NCBI GenBank assembly: GCA_018003655.1 | Contig: JAGNDY010000010.1 | Location: 1 to 36,808 of the forward strand | DNA length: 36,808 bases | DNA from: Candidatus Nanopelagicales bacterium | GTDB lineage: Bacteria; Actinomycetota; Actinomycetes; S36-B12; UBA10799 | Reading direction: 5' to 3' | Part shown: one piece after another, positions 17,849 through 26,745 of the stretch | How positions within the stretch are numbered: position 1 is the first letter of the stretch | How the letters are laid out: each line of letters begins with the position of its first letter | The notes under the pieces: model-generated | Told to the model about the DNA's origin: nothing | Databases searched by the model: none | What the model saw: only the letters and a program-made list of their open reading frames with translations | Program-made: the position numbers and the translations under genes

Positions 17849-19801
17849 GTGAGCAACGAGGCGCTAGAGAATCTTCTTCACGAAAATCGGCACTTCGCGC
17901 CGGATCCGGAATTCGCAGCCAACGCGAACGCGACTCCACAACTGTACGCCAGCGCCGAAGCCGACCGGATGGCATTCTGGGATGAACAGGCCAGCCGATT
18001 GCAATGGGAGCAGCGCTGGGACACCACGCTGGACTTCAGCCAAGCGCCGGTCGCGACGTGGTTCTCCGGCGGTCGCCTCAATGTGGCCGTCAACTGCGTC
18101 GACCGCCATGTCGAGGACGGTTACGGCGATCAAATCGCCATCCACTTTGAGGGCGAGCCGGGTGATACCCGCTCGATTACCTACGCCCAGCTCCGCGACG
18201 AGGTGTGCCAGGCCGCGAATGCGCTGACCGAGCTTGGGATCGTGGCCGGAGACAGAGTCGCCATCTACTTGCCGATGATTCCGGAGGCCGTCATCTCGAT
18301 GCTGGCCTGCGCGCGACTCGGCGCTGCTCACTCGGTGGTCTTTGGTGGCTTCAGCTCAGAGGCCCTCCGCAGTCGAATTGACGACGCCCAAGCCAAGCTC
18401 GTCATCACCGCTGACGGTGGCTACCGTCGCGGCAAACCGATGGCGCTCAAGCCCGCAGTCGACGAAGCCGTCTCGGCGAGCCCGTCAGTCGAGAACGTGC
18501 TGGTGGTTCGACGGACTGGCCAAGATGTTGAGTGGACAGCTCGGGACCACCGTTGGGACGACCTGGTGGCGCGGCAATCAACGCGGCACGACGCGGAAGC
18601 GTTCGACAGTGAACAACCGCTGTTCATCCTCTACACCTCTGGGACAACCGGTCAGCCCAAGGGGATTCTGCACACTTCAGGTGGCTACCTGACCCAGACG
18701 GCCTACACGCATCACATGGTGTTCGATCACAAGCCAGGCGAGGACGTCTACTGGTGCACCGCCGACGTCGGATGGGTCACCGGCCACAGCTACATCACCT
18801 ATGGCCCCCTGGCCAACCGGGCAACGCAGGTCATGTACGAGGGCACTCCGGACACCCCGCACCAGGGTCGCTGGTGGGAGATCATCGAGAAGTACCGCGT
18901 CACCATCCTTTACACCGCGCCGACAGCGATTCGGACGTTCGCGAAGTGGGGCCGCGAGTATCCCCAGCAGTTCGACTTGAGCTCACTGCGACTGCTCGGC
19001 AGCGTCGGCGAGCCCATCAACCCCGCGGCATGGATGTGGTACCGAGAGGTCATCGGCGGCAATCGTTGCCCGATCGTGGACACCTGGTGGCAGACCGAAA
19101 CCGGCGCCATCATGATCAGCCCGCTACCGGGCATCACGGTCTGCAAACCGGGCTCGGCCATGCGGGCACTGCCTGGCATCAGCGCCAATATCGTTGATGA
19201 CCACGGCGAACCTGTCGAACCCGGCGAAGGCGGCTATCTGATCCTCGATGAACCGTGGCCCGCAATGCTTCGCGGAATTTGGGGTGATCCGGAGAGGTTC
19301 GTCGAGAACTACTGGTCACGTTGGCCCGACGTGTACTTCGCTGGTGACGGCGCCAAATACGACGAGGACGAGGCCGTTTGGCTACTCGGTCGGGTCGACG
19401 ATGTCATGAACATCTCCGGGCACCGGATCTCGACCACGGAGGTGGAGTCTGCGCTGGTTTCCCACCCTGCGACTGCTGAGGCAGCAGTCGTCGGTGCCAA
19501 TGACGAGACGACCGGTCAAGCGATCGTTGCTTTCGTGATCTTGCGCGAGCACGCCGAGGTGTCCGACCACACAGTGGAGGATCTGCGACGCCACGTCGCC
19601 GCGGAAATCGGTCCAATCGCTAAGCCGGGCAAAGTGCTGCTGGTCAAAGAACTGCCCAAGACCCGCTCGGGGAAGATCATGCGGCGACTGCTTCGCGATG
19701 TTGCCGAGCATCGCTCGCTCGGGGATATGACGACGCTGGCCGACCCAGCCGTCATGACGCTGATCGAGAATGGCCTCGCGGCCAACCCGAGTGAAGACTG
19801 A
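17849..19801 (+). CDS. acs: Acetyl-CoA synthetase
   Basis: 650-residue AMP-forming enzyme that activates acetate to acetyl-CoA. The GTG at 17849 gives the normal length; a slightly longer in-frame start has no family support. The AMP-binding P-loop [11 protein letters not shown] is at 262-272, the WWQTETG motif lies in the middle, the hinge region follows YDEDEAVW, and the conserved acetylation lysine is Lys609 in TRSGKIMRR (same number as in Salmonella Acs), so regulation by lysine acetylation is likely. First gene of a four-gene plus-strand operon; its stop TGA shares one base with the nhaA ATG. Only 64 bp separate it from the divergent deacetylase gene. Confidence 0.97.
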   Translation: MSNEALENLLHENRHFAPDPEFAANANATPQLYASAEADRMAFWDEQASRLQWEQRWDTTLDFSQAPVATWFSGGRLNVAVNCVDRHVEDGYGDQIAIHFEGEPGDTRSITYAQLRDEVCQAANALTELGIVAGDRVAIYLPMIPEAVISMLACARLGAAHSVVFGGFSSEALRSRIDDAQAKLVITADGGYRRGKPMALKPAVDEAVSASPSVENVLVVRRTGQDVEWTARDHRWDDLVARQSTRHDAEAFDSEQPLFILYTSGTTGQPKGILHTSGGYLTQTAYTHHMVFDHKPGEDVYWCTADVGWVTGHSYITYGPLANRATQVMYEGTPDTPHQGRWWEIIEKYRVTILYTAPTAIRTFAKWGREYPQQFDLSSLRLLGSVGEPINPAAWMWYREVIGGNRCPIVDTWWQTETGAIMISPLPGITVCKPGSAMRALPGISANIVDDHGEPVEPGEGGYLILDEPWPAMLRGIWGDPERFVENYWSRWPDVYFAGDGAKYDEDEAVWLLGRVDDVMNISGHRISTTEVESALVSHPATAEAAVVGANDETTGQAIVAFVILREHAEVSDHTVEDLRRHVAAEIGPIAKPGKVLLVKELPKTRSGKIMRRLLRDVAEHRSLGDMTTLADPAVMTLIENGLAANPSED

Positions 19802-21009
19802 TGGCAGAGAAGGGCCTGATTGTCGCAACCCCGCGACGCGTCGTTGAGGCGCTCCGAAACGAGACCATCGGCGGGGCACTCCTGCTCGCCGCCGCCGCGA
19901 TCGCCCTCATTTGGGCGAACTCCCCGTGGTCGACCGCGTACGTCGACCTCACCAAAATCGAAGTTGGACCAGAGGCACTGCACCTTCATCTGTCGTTGGC
20001 GACGTGGGCCGGCGATGGCCTCCTCGCGGTGTTCTTCTTCGTCGCCGGGGTGGAACTCAAGTACGAGTTGGTCATGGGGTCGCTTCGACACATGGCCACC
20101 GCGTTGGTGCCTGCCGCGGCCGCCCTGGGCGGGATGGTCGTCCCGGCGCTCATCTTTGTGGTGATCAACGTTGCACTACCTGGCGGCCAGCCCAGTGGCT
20201 GGGGAATCCCGATGGCTACCGACATCGCGTTTGCTTTGGCGGTGCTTGCGGTCGCAGGCCGGAATCTTCCGGTCGAGGTGCGCATCTTTCTGCTGACGCT
20301 CGCCGTGGTGGACGATTTGGGCGCCATCATCGTGATCGCGTTGTTCTACACAAGTTCGTTGTCAATACTTCCCCTGCTCGGCGCGGTGCTCGTCATAGCC
20401 GCGTACGGATTCGCCCAGCAGAAGCGGATCCGATCACCCTTCCTCTACATCCCACTTGCCCTGGTGGCGTGGGTGTTGGTCCACGAGTCGGGCATCCACG
20501 CGACTGTGGCTGGCATTGCCCTGGGCCTGCTGACTCGGGCAAAGCCCGACCCCGGCGAGGAGGCCTCGCCCGCCGAACGGATGCAACACCTGATCGGGCC
20601 TTTCTCGGCTGGGTTCTGCGTGCCGGTGTTCGCCTTCATGTCCGCCGGCGTTGTTCTGCTCGGCAGCAGCTTCGGGCAGGTGTTTCCGCGGCCCGTGGTC
20701 GTCGGCATCATCGTCGGCTTGGTGGTTGGCAAGCCAGTCGGCGTCGTCCTTGGAGCGTGGTTGGTTCAGCGGTTCTCCCGAGCCAAACTCGCCGACATCC
20801 TCGGCTTCCGCGACGTCTGGGCAATCGGGCTAGTCGCCGGTGTCGGCTTCACCGTCTCCCTGCTGATAACTGAGCTTGCCTTCGAGGAGGAGCCGGGGCT
20901 GATGACGCAGGCGAAAGTCGGCGTCTTGGCAGGTTCGGTGATCGCGTCAATCCTCGCTTCGTTGGCTCTGATGCGCCGCGGTCGCCATCACGATGCCCGT
21001 TCCGGCTAG
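19801..21009 (+). CDS. nhaA: Na+/H+ antiporter NhaA
   Basis: 402-residue inner-membrane antiporter that exports Na+ in exchange for protons. About 12 hydrophobic segments. Asp141 (ATDIAF), Asp171 and Asp172 (AVVDDLGAI) and Lys311 (VGKPVGV) correspond to the E. coli functional residues Asp133, Asp163, Asp164 and Lys300. The characteristic opening LRNETIGGALLL and FFFVAGVELK are present. The ATG overlaps the acs stop by one base (TGATG), so translation is coupled. It is followed after 9 bp by a small membrane protein. The link between acetate activation and Na+/H+ exchange is by operon only. Confidence 0.96.
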   Translation: MAEKGLIVATPRRVVEALRNETIGGALLLAAAAIALIWANSPWSTAYVDLTKIEVGPEALHLHLSLATWAGDGLLAVFFFVAGVELKYELVMGSLRHMATALVPAAAALGGMVVPALIFVVINVALPGGQPSGWGIPMATDIAFALAVLAVAGRNLPVEVRIFLLTLAVVDDLGAIIVIALFYTSSLSILPLLGAVLVIAAYGFAQQKRIRSPFLYIPLALVAWVLVHESGIHATVAGIALGLLTRAKPDPGEEASPAERMQHLIGPFSAGFCVPVFAFMSAGVVLLGSSFGQVFPRPVVVGIIVGLVVGKPVGVVLGAWLVQRFSRAKLADILGFRDVWAIGLVAGVGFTVSLLITELAFEEEPGLMTQAKVGVLAGSVIASILASLALMRRGRHHDARSG

Positions 21010-21018
21010 CCTTCCCCT

Positions 21019-21468
21019 ATGACTAGCGTGACCACTGACAAGAACGAGCCCACCGAGCCGACCGTCCGCGAGCTCGTGAGCTCCGCCGCATCGGACGTTT
21101 CCACGCTCATCACCGGTCAAATCGACCTTGCCAAAGCTGAATTGAAACAAAGTGCCAGTCAGGCTGGCGCCGCTTTCGGTCTGCTGATCGCTGCCGGCGT
21201 GACCTTCTTCCTGGCAGTCGTATTCCTGCTCGTCACCCTCGCCTACGTGTTGGTCCAGGTGGGGCTGCCGGTATGGGCTGGCTTTGGGATCGTCACTCTC
21301 CTGCTCATCATCCTTGGTCTCATCATGGGGTTGGTGGGGAAGAAGCGGGCTGGCAAGGTGAAAGGGCCCGAGCAGTCGATCAAGGAGCTTGAGGAAACCA
21401 AGCGTGCCTTCGCCAATCGGCATGCCGAGGAGTCCGACTCACCCCAGGGCGCCAACGCGCCGAGCTGA
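21019..21468 (+). CDS. Holin-superfamily-III-like small membrane protein (DUF1469 type)
   Basis: 149 residues: a hydrophilic N-terminus, a helix VRELVSSAASDVSTLI typical of the family, an amphipathic segment, then two membrane helices (about 55-80 and 85-105) and a charged C-terminus (KKRAGKVKGPEQ onward). It matches the phage-holin-family / DUF1469 proteins, here at the position of Rv3669. Despite the name there is no phage context. Probably a structural or stress-related membrane protein; function unknown. It follows nhaA by 9 bp and its stop overlaps the next ATG by one base (TGATG). Confidence 0.82.
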   Translation: MTSVTTDKNEPTEPTVRELVSSAASDVSTLITGQIDLAKAELKQSASQAGAAFGLLIAAGVTFFLAVVFLLVTLAYVLVQVGLPVWAGFGIVTLLLIILGLIMGLVGKKRAGKVKGPEQSIKELEETKRAFANRHAEESDSPQGANAPS

Positions 21469-22427
21469 TGCCTCGCTACACCCCTGACGAGGCGATCTAT
21501 GTCGGGGGACCCTGGAAACACCGCGACGTCTCGGCAAACGGCGCAAGGTTTCACATCGTCACGGCTGGCAGCGGTCCCACCGTGCTACTGCTGCACGGGT
21601 TCCCGACCTACTGGTGGACATGGCGGCATCTCATCCCGCAACTCGCCGCCGCTGGATATCGCGTGGTTGCCATGGATCTACGTGGCTATGGCGGTAGCGA
21701 CCATCCTCCCCGCGGGTATGACATGTACTCGCTGTCACACGATGTCGCGGGAGTGATTCGAAGCCTCGGCGAGCGCAACGCCATCGTCATCGGGCACGGC
21801 ATCGGCGGTCTCCTGGCATGGACAACCGCCGCGCTGCAACCGGATGTCGTCAGCCGCCTGACTGCCATCTCGGTACCGCACCCGGTTCGGATGCGCGAAG
21901 CAATCCTGAGTGACCGCGCCCAACTGCAGGCGTCTGGCTACATCCTGGGGTTCCAGCGTCCGTGGATTCCCGAGCGGCAGTTGGTAGCCGACAACGCGCG
22001 CCGAATCGAGGTCTTCCTGCGGTCCTGGGCCGCCAACCCGGCCTGGCCCGACGACGACGTATCCGATCATTACCGTGCCGCGTTCCAGCTGGGAAACACG
22101 GCACACTGCGCCATCGAGTACCACCGGTGGGCACTGCGGTCCATTCCGCGTCCGGACGGCCGGCGATTCGCCGCCGACATGGCCGACAATCCCATCGATG
22201 TGCCGATCCTGCACCTGCACGGGGCGGCAGACCGAACCGTTCTGCCACGCAGTTCGCAGGGCTCACGACGCTTCGCTTTGGGCCCCTATGCGTGGCGCGC
22301 CATTCCAGGAGCCGGGCATTTCCCACACGAGGAAGTCCCGACCATCACCAACGACCTCATACTCGACTGGTTGGCATCGGACACCCCTTGGAACGACCCA
22401 CACTCCTCCGAGATCGCCTCGCAATAG
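21468..22427 (+). CDS. EphE-like alpha/beta hydrolase without a classical nucleophile
   Basis: 319 residues of the epoxide-hydrolase branch of the alpha/beta hydrolases. The oxyanion motif LLHGFP is at 41-46, then MDLRGYGGSD, and a late His in GAGHFPHEE. The elbow that should carry Asp or Ser reads IGHGIGG (108-114), so Gly111 stands at the nucleophile position. The sequence otherwise follows M. tuberculosis EphE (Rv3670), which as remembered also has a non-nucleophilic residue there. Classical hydrolysis is therefore doubtful and a binding or scaffold role is possible. Last gene of the acs operon; the stop codon lies in a dyad shared with marP. The gene faces marP as in mycobacteria. Confidence 0.85.
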   Translation: MPRYTPDEAIYVGGPWKHRDVSANGARFHIVTAGSGPTVLLLHGFPTYWWTWRHLIPQLAAAGYRVVAMDLRGYGGSDHPPRGYDMYSLSHDVAGVIRSLGERNAIVIGHGIGGLLAWTTAALQPDVVSRLTAISVPHPVRMREAILSDRAQLQASGYILGFQRPWIPERQLVADNARRIEVFLRSWAANPAWPDDDVSDHYRAAFQLGNTAHCAIEYHRWALRSIPRPDGRRFAADMADNPIDVPILHLHGAADRTVLPRSSQGSRRFALGPYAWRAIPGAGHFPHEEVPTITNDLILDWLASDTPWNDPHSSEIASQ

Positions 22428-22444
22428 CCAGGCTGGCCGGGCTA
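22425..22444. terminator. Short bidirectional dyad joining two stop codons
   Basis: TAGCC (22425-22429) and GGCTA (22440-22444) are complementary; each contains the TAG stop of one convergent gene (EphE-like and marP). An inner CCAGGCTGG is itself self-complementary. It is weak as a terminator and has no T-run. Confidence 0.4.
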
Positions 22445-23659
22445 AGAGCGAGCGCAGCCGCCAGTTGAGACCGACGCAGAGACACCCCGAGCTGTGCGCA
22501 CCGCATTGCGCGCCGACTCCGCGGTCAGCGCAAATGCCGTGTTGGGGTCGCCTTGGGACTGCGCGAAGACGACTCCAGCCACGGTCCCCTTCTCAGTCAA
22601 TAGCGGCCCACCGGAGTTGCCGGGTCGTGCCTTGCCGCGCAGCGCGTAGATCTCCCGGTTGACACCCGGACGGCCGTAGATGTCGGTCCCGCGCACCAGG
22701 TCGGCGGTCATCTTGCCGCGGACGCGAGCAGCCGTTGCGGTCATCGGCCCACCGCCCGGGTAGCCAGCGATCACGGCGTTGTCCCCGCGCGACACCGATC
22801 GCGACCAACCGAGGGTTTGACCGTTCAGCCCAGGCACGCGCAGAACGGCCAGGTCGGTCTTCGGGTCGAAGTAGATCGTCTCTGCGGCCAGCGGGTAGGA
22901 GTTGCCTGGCGCGTGCACGGTGGGTTGGCGGACGCCAGCCAACACGTGAGCGTTGGTCAGGACCCGGTCGGTGCCAACGATGAAGCCGCTGCCAGTGAAC
23001 CCAGCGTTGCAGGAGGGTGCTGATCCCTCCACCCGGACGACCGAGTTCAACGCCGCCTGCACCTGCGGATCGCCAACAACCGCTGGAGTCGGCGGGCCGA
23101 CCGGCGCCGGCGGGAGCACGCCGAAACTGTCGAAGAGTTGGGGCAACCCGGAGTCGTCCACCAAACCGCGCAGGTCGGTGACCAAGCCCCGGGCCTGATT
23201 GGGAACCAATCGGTCAAGACCGGCGAGTAGCGACGACGACTGCACCTGCACCGACACCGGTGACGACGGCACGGCTGCGGCGGTCGCCGCCAGAATCCAG
23301 GCGATTACCGCCAGCGCGAGCACATTGAGCACGGCACCACCAGCGCTGTCGATGACACGCACGGGCTCAAAAGTGATGCGTTCTCGCAGCCGCCGGCCGA
23401 CCAGCGACGTGAGCATCTGGCCAGCGACGGCGAGTCCAAGTACCAGCGCCACCGTGAGCGCGAAGCCGAGGCCACCATGGACGCCGACCTGCTCAAGCGC
23501 GCGCGGCGCGAGGTAGGCACCGATCAGCCCGCCACCGATGAAGCCGATGAACGAGGCGAGGGCCGCCACGAAACCCTGGCGGTAGCCTGAATAGGCAAAA
23601 ACGATCACCGCGCCAATGACGATGATGTCGATGAAGTTCAGTCCCATTGGAAGGTTCAC
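22442..23659 (-). CDS. marP: MarP-like membrane serine protease
   Basis: 405 residues. Four N-terminal helices form a CvpA-like membrane domain (about 8-125), then a periplasmic chymotrypsin-fold domain. Catalytic triad: His238 (LTNAHVL), Asp269 (KTDLAVL) and Ser349 (GNSGGPL). Cys217 and Cys402 bracket the protease domain like the Cys214-Cys395 disulfide of mycobacterial MarP, which controls activity. MarP maintains pH homeostasis and survives acid and oxidative stress by processing envelope proteins. The GTG at 23659 overlaps the NUDIX stop (GTGA); ATG at 23647 is an alternative start. Last gene of the nth-tlpA-nudix-marP operon, as in M. tuberculosis. Confidence 0.92.
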   Translation of the reverse strand: MNLPMGLNFIDIIVIGAVIVFAYSGYRQGFVAALASFIGFIGGGLIGAYLAPRALEQVGVHGGLGFALTVALVLGLAVAGQMLTSLVGRRLRERITFEPVRVIDSAGGAVLNVLALAVIAWILAATAAAVPSSPVSVQVQSSSLLAGLDRLVPNQARGLVTDLRGLVDDSGLPQLFDSFGVLPPAPVGPPTPAVVGDPQVQAALNSVVRVEGSAPSCNAGFTGSGFIVGTDRVLTNAHVLAGVRQPTVHAPGNSYPLAAETIYFDPKTDLAVLRVPGLNGQTLGWSRSVSRGDNAVIAGYPGGGPMTATAARVRGKMTADLVRGTDIYGRPGVNREIYALRGKARPGNSGGPLLTEKGTVAGVVFAQSQGDPNTAFALTAESARNAVRTARGVSASVSTGGCARS

Positions 23660-24354
23660 CCGCCCGCGCTCAGCGCTCGCCAGCCGTCGTCAAACGGCAC
23701 GGTGCGCGCCTCGGATTCCCACTCCTGATTCCATCCCGCCAGCCGAAAGATGCCGTCGAGCAACATGGCGGTGAACCCCCAGATCAGCAGCCCATTGACC
23801 TCAAAGCCAGGGCCGATGTAGCCAGCGGGGTGAGAAACCCTGACCCGATTCAGCGGATTGACCAACTCGGCTATCGCTATTCGATGCACCGACTCGACCT
23901 CGCGCGGGTCCGCCGCATAGACCGGGGAAGGGTCACGCCACCAAGCAAGCACGGGGGTCACGACGAAGCCACTCGGTGGTAACCACATCAGTGGCAAGGT
24001 CGCGACGACGGCGACCCCCTGAGGGTCCAGGCCCGTTTCCTCCTGCGCCTCTCGAAGTGCCGTGGCGATTGGGGTTGCGTCGCCGGGCTCGTCTGCGCCA
24101 CCAGGGAACGCTGGTTGGCCGGCGTGGGACCGCATGTCGCTGGCGCGCTCGATGATCAGCACATCGGGACCGCCGGTGGCGGCCTGCCCGAACAGCACGA
24201 GGACGGATGACTCGCGGGCGACGACGTCGTCGGGCTTGGCGAAGCGAAGCAACGACTCGCTCTGATCGTTGTTGAGGGCTACCAAGAGCGGGCTGAACCA
24301 GTCCGGCAAGTCGATCGGCTCCGGCAGCAGCGAGGTACGTGCGCGGTCGTTCAC
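23656..24354 (-). CDS. CoA-pyrophosphatase-type NUDIX hydrolase
   Basis: 232 residues. The segment RASDMRSHAGQPAFPGG (70-86) is the marker of CoA pyrophosphatases (UPF0035), directly followed by the NUDIX helix REAQEETGL (101-109), where the two Glu residues bind metal. The usual role is hydrolysis of CoA or CoA derivatives to 4'-phosphopantetheine compounds and 3',5'-ADP. GTG start at 24354 overlapping the tlpA stop by 4 bp, and its own stop overlaps marP; tightly coupled. Corresponds to Rv3672c. Cytosolic. No altered catalytic residue seen. Confidence 0.9.
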   Translation of the reverse strand: MNDRARTSLLPEPIDLPDWFSPLLVALNNDQSESLLRFAKPDDVVARESSVLVLFGQAATGGPDVLIIERASDMRSHAGQPAFPGGADEPGDATPIATALREAQEETGLDPQGVAVVATLPLMWLPPSGFVVTPVLAWWRDPSPVYAADPREVESVHRIAIAELVNPLNRVRVSHPAGYIGPGFEVNGLLIWGFTAMLLDGIFRLAGWNQEWESEARTVPFDDGWRALSAGG

Positions 24355-25010
24355 GGCACCCTCACATTCAGATATCGATCAATGGCATCTCGCAGAGCCT
24401 GCGCATCAGCGACGATGCCGATTCGGCCGGCGATGGTTCCGTCCGGTCTGACCAACAGTGTCGTTGGTACTCCCACTAGGCGCAATCCCGCCCGCACGGT
24501 CGAATTCGGGTCCTGCACGGATGGAAATCCCATCTTGCTCGCTGATGCGAACCTCAGTGCTGATAACCGATCGTCAGCCAAATCAATTCCGAGGAACTGC
24601 ACAGAATCACCGGTGGCCCGGCTCACTTCGCCGAAGACCGGCAGCTCCTTGCGACACGGAGCACACCACGACGCCCACACATTGACCACCATCGGCTTGC
24701 CCCGAAGGCCCGCGAGACGAACCTCGGGTCCGCGGCCAAGGCAATCCAAGGTCACGTCTGGGAGGCCATTGGGCACGGCCGGAATGGTCGCGTCCGAGGT
24801 CGGGCAGGGCTTCAGGTCGGCGGCGTCAACGTCAGCTTTGGTGACGTCGTCTGTCACCGACGCAGTCGGAGCTGCTGAGGCCGTCGTAGTTGGGTTGGTC
24901 GGCAGCGGCGTGCCAGCCGGCGCAGACCCGTCTTCGGCGCCACAACCGGCGACAAGCACCCCGGCTACCACCGCGGTTGCCAACCAGACCAGTCTCCGGC
25001 CGGTAGTCAT
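24351..25010 (-). CDS. TlpA/ResA-like thioredoxin lipoprotein
   Basis: 219 residues from the ATG at 25010, which overlaps the nth stop by 4 bp; a longer open frame exists but would lack the signal peptide start. Signal peptide with lipobox VAGC (Cys23), then a Thr/Ala/Pro linker and a thioredoxin domain with active site WCAPC (Cys116, Cys119) and the cis-proline VPTT. Two further cysteines (69, 90) lie before the domain. It should act outside the membrane as a disulfide reductase/isomerase. Genomic partner marP depends on a disulfide, so this protein could be its redox partner; that is an inference from neighbourhood only. Corresponds to Rv3673c. Confidence 0.9.
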   Translation of the reverse strand: MTTGRRLVWLATAVVAGVLVAGCGAEDGSAPAGTPLPTNPTTTASAAPTASVTDDVTKADVDAADLKPCPTSDATIPAVPNGLPDVTLDCLGRGPEVRLAGLRGKPMVVNVWASWCAPCRKELPVFGEVSRATGDSVQFLGIDLADDRLSALRFASASKMGFPSVQDPNSTVRAGLRLVGVPTTLLVRPDGTIAGRIGIVADAQALRDAIDRYLNVRVP

Positions 25011-25777
25011 GTGTTCTCGCCCAACGGGTTCTTGACGAGCTTGGCCGCGACCACTGGGTCCGTTGGTCCCTCGCCGTAGGCAGGGCACCAGTGGGCCACT
25101 GGGCACGCACCGCAGGCCGGGCGGCGGGCAAAGCAGCGCCGTCGTCCGTGGAAGATCATTCGATGCGAAAGCATCGTCCAGTCTTTCCGGGGGAAGAGCG
25201 ATCCCACCTCAGCCTCGACCTTCTCTGGGTCCAAGGAGGTGGTCCAGCCAAACCTACGTGAGAGCCGACCAAAGTGAGTATCGACGGTGATGCCGGGGAC
25301 ATCAAACGCATTGCCCAAGACGACATTCGCCGTCTTACGGCCCACCCCCGGCAACGTGATCAGTTGCTTGATCTTGCCGGGGACCTCGCCCTCGTTGTTC
25401 TCGCAAACGGCCTGAGCCATCCCCAGCAGCGAGTTCGCCTTCGCCCGGAAGAATCCGGTTGATTGAATCATCGATTCCAGTTCAGCGCGGTTCGCCGCGG
25501 CCAACGCCCACGGATCCGGGTAGGCCGAGAACACCCGTGGCGTGACGAGATTGACCCGCACGTCGGTGCATTGCGCGGACAGGATCGTTGCGACTAGCAG
25601 TTGGTAGGGATCGCGATAGTCCAACTCGCAGTGCGCGTCCGGATACGTCTGGGCGAGGACGCGGCCAATCTTGCGCGCTCTGCGGACCAGCGCGACCCGT
25701 GACTCCCCCGCTGGGAGCTCTGGATCATTCGAACTGACCGTTGCGGCTGATGCCGTCTGTTTGGGTGCTCGAACCAC
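25007..25777 (-). CDS. nth: Endonuclease III (DNA glycosylase/AP lyase)
   Basis: 256 residues. Removes oxidised pyrimidines from DNA and cleaves the abasic strand. Helix-hairpin-helix LPGVGRKTA with catalytic Lys148, then Asp166 in VDTHFGRL. The 4Fe-4S ligands are Cys215, 222, 225 and 231 in the exact spacing C-x6-C-x2-C-x5-C. The N-terminal 25 residues are low-complexity and variable. GTG start at 25777 with a weak ribosome site; the true start could be some residues in. First gene of the operon with tlpA, the NUDIX gene and marP. Confidence 0.96.
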   Translation of the reverse strand: MVRAPKQTASAATVSSNDPELPAGESRVALVRRARKIGRVLAQTYPDAHCELDYRDPYQLLVATILSAQCTDVRVNLVTPRVFSAYPDPWALAAANRAELESMIQSTGFFRAKANSLLGMAQAVCENNEGEVPGKIKQLITLPGVGRKTANVVLGNAFDVPGITVDTHFGRLSRRFGWTTSLDPEKVEAEVGSLFPRKDWTMLSHRMIFHGRRRCFARRPACGACPVAHWCPAYGEGPTDPVVAAKLVKNPLGENT

Positions 25778-26045
25778 CTGATCAGCCTACGTCGGCCAAG
25801 AATCGCGCTCTTTCCGGTTCAGGATCGCTGAGCCTGCGCCGATATCTGCACCACATGAGACGACAATCGGCCGAGAGACGCAGGCGTCCTCGCCAGCGGT
25901 CCACAGGGGAGGCATGACGATGGTCGACAAGTTCGGCGCACCGGTCTCCACGCGTTCAACCGTTCCCGGCCAACGTTGCTCAGCAGCTCCCGTGGACTCA
26001 CAGTCGGACGGGGGCCAAAACAAAGGGGAACAGGAGGGGTCGACG
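25778..26045. promoter_or_regulatory. Divergent region between nth and rsiG
   Basis: 268 bp. It contains two separate ribosome-site/start combinations for the plus-strand gene: GGGGAGG before ATG 25920, and GGAGGGG (26032-26038) before GTG 26046. The part from 25920 to 26045 could be translated (42 codons, low complexity). No clear promoter hexamers. Confidence 0.45.
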
Positions 26046-26552
26046 GTGAAGGTCGATCTGAGCGGCATTGAACTCGATGTCGACCTCAGTCAACTGACGT
26101 TGTCGCAGTTGCGCGAGCGGCGAACCAAGTTGGCCGATCTTGAGGGGCAGGTGTCGTACTGGCGCCGGATCATTCAAGCGCGCCTCGATCTACTGCGAGA
26201 CGGTTCGCTGCGCCGGGGAGCAACTGTCGAGGGCCTGCAGCGGGTGTTGAGCCAGCACTTGGGAAGCAATAGTCGCAAGGTCCTGCTCGATGTTTACGGG
26301 AGTGATTCGCAACCCGTCCAACTCATCGGCCTAGGGCACCTGTGGTCGCGCGGAATCACAACCTCGTCCGAACAGAACCTGGAGCTCGAGACCGACCTCG
26401 TAGCCGCCGAGGGTGCGCTTTCCGAGTGTCGCGCATCGCTGCACGCAAACCTTGACGCAGCAACCGCGGAACTGATCGGTCGATATCACCAGGATCCCGC
26501 GCAGGCGTTCAGCGCGCTGCCGTCGCGGTCAGCCCGACCCACTCCGCTCTGA
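26046..26552 (+). CDS. rsiG: RsiG/AmfC-like anti-sigma factor with two c-di-GMP-binding motifs
   Basis: 168 residues from a GTG with an excellent GGAGGGG site 7 bases upstream (ATG 25920, also with a good site, would add 42 residues). Two predicted long helices carry the RsiG pattern E-x3-S-x2-R-x3-Q-x3-D. The first copy is exact: Glu33, Ser37, Arg40, Gln44, Asp48 (EGQVSYWRRIIQARLD). The second is Glu122, Ser126, Arg129, His133, Asp137, with His replacing Gln. In Streptomyces, RsiG (also annotated AmfC) binds a c-di-GMP dimer between such helices and then sequesters the sigma factor WhiG. A like role is inferred; the sigma partner is not in the window. It lies directly before crp, with which it may share a transcript. 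Confidence 0.78.
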   Translation: MKVDLSGIELDVDLSQLTLSQLRERRTKLADLEGQVSYWRRIIQARLDLLRDGSLRRGATVEGLQRVLSQHLGSNSRKVLLDVYGSDSQPVQLIGLGHLWSRGITTSSEQNLELETDLVAAEGALSECRASLHANLDAATAELIGRYHQDPAQAFSALPSRSARPTPL

Positions 26553-26745
26553 CCGCCGGTCAACCAAGCCAGCCCGCACTTGAGCAATTGGCCCACCATC
26601 GTCAAGACGGTTGAGCGACGCACCCCTCGCCGCTAGTGTTAGGAGGGTCACGCGGTGCTTTCACCGGGATTTACGCTGACTTGGTCACCCTCGAACGTTG
26701 GATGACGAACGAGCCAGCCCAAACGACAACTCTGAAGGATCGGTC

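Noticed and set aside
21019-21468. Phage holin implying a prophage
   Set aside because: The neighbours are core metabolic genes in conserved order and no other phage genes exist; family name only.
25787-26068. 93-codon minus-strand frame between nth and rsiG
   Set aside because: Overlaps the rsiG start region, has no ribosome site and resembles no family.
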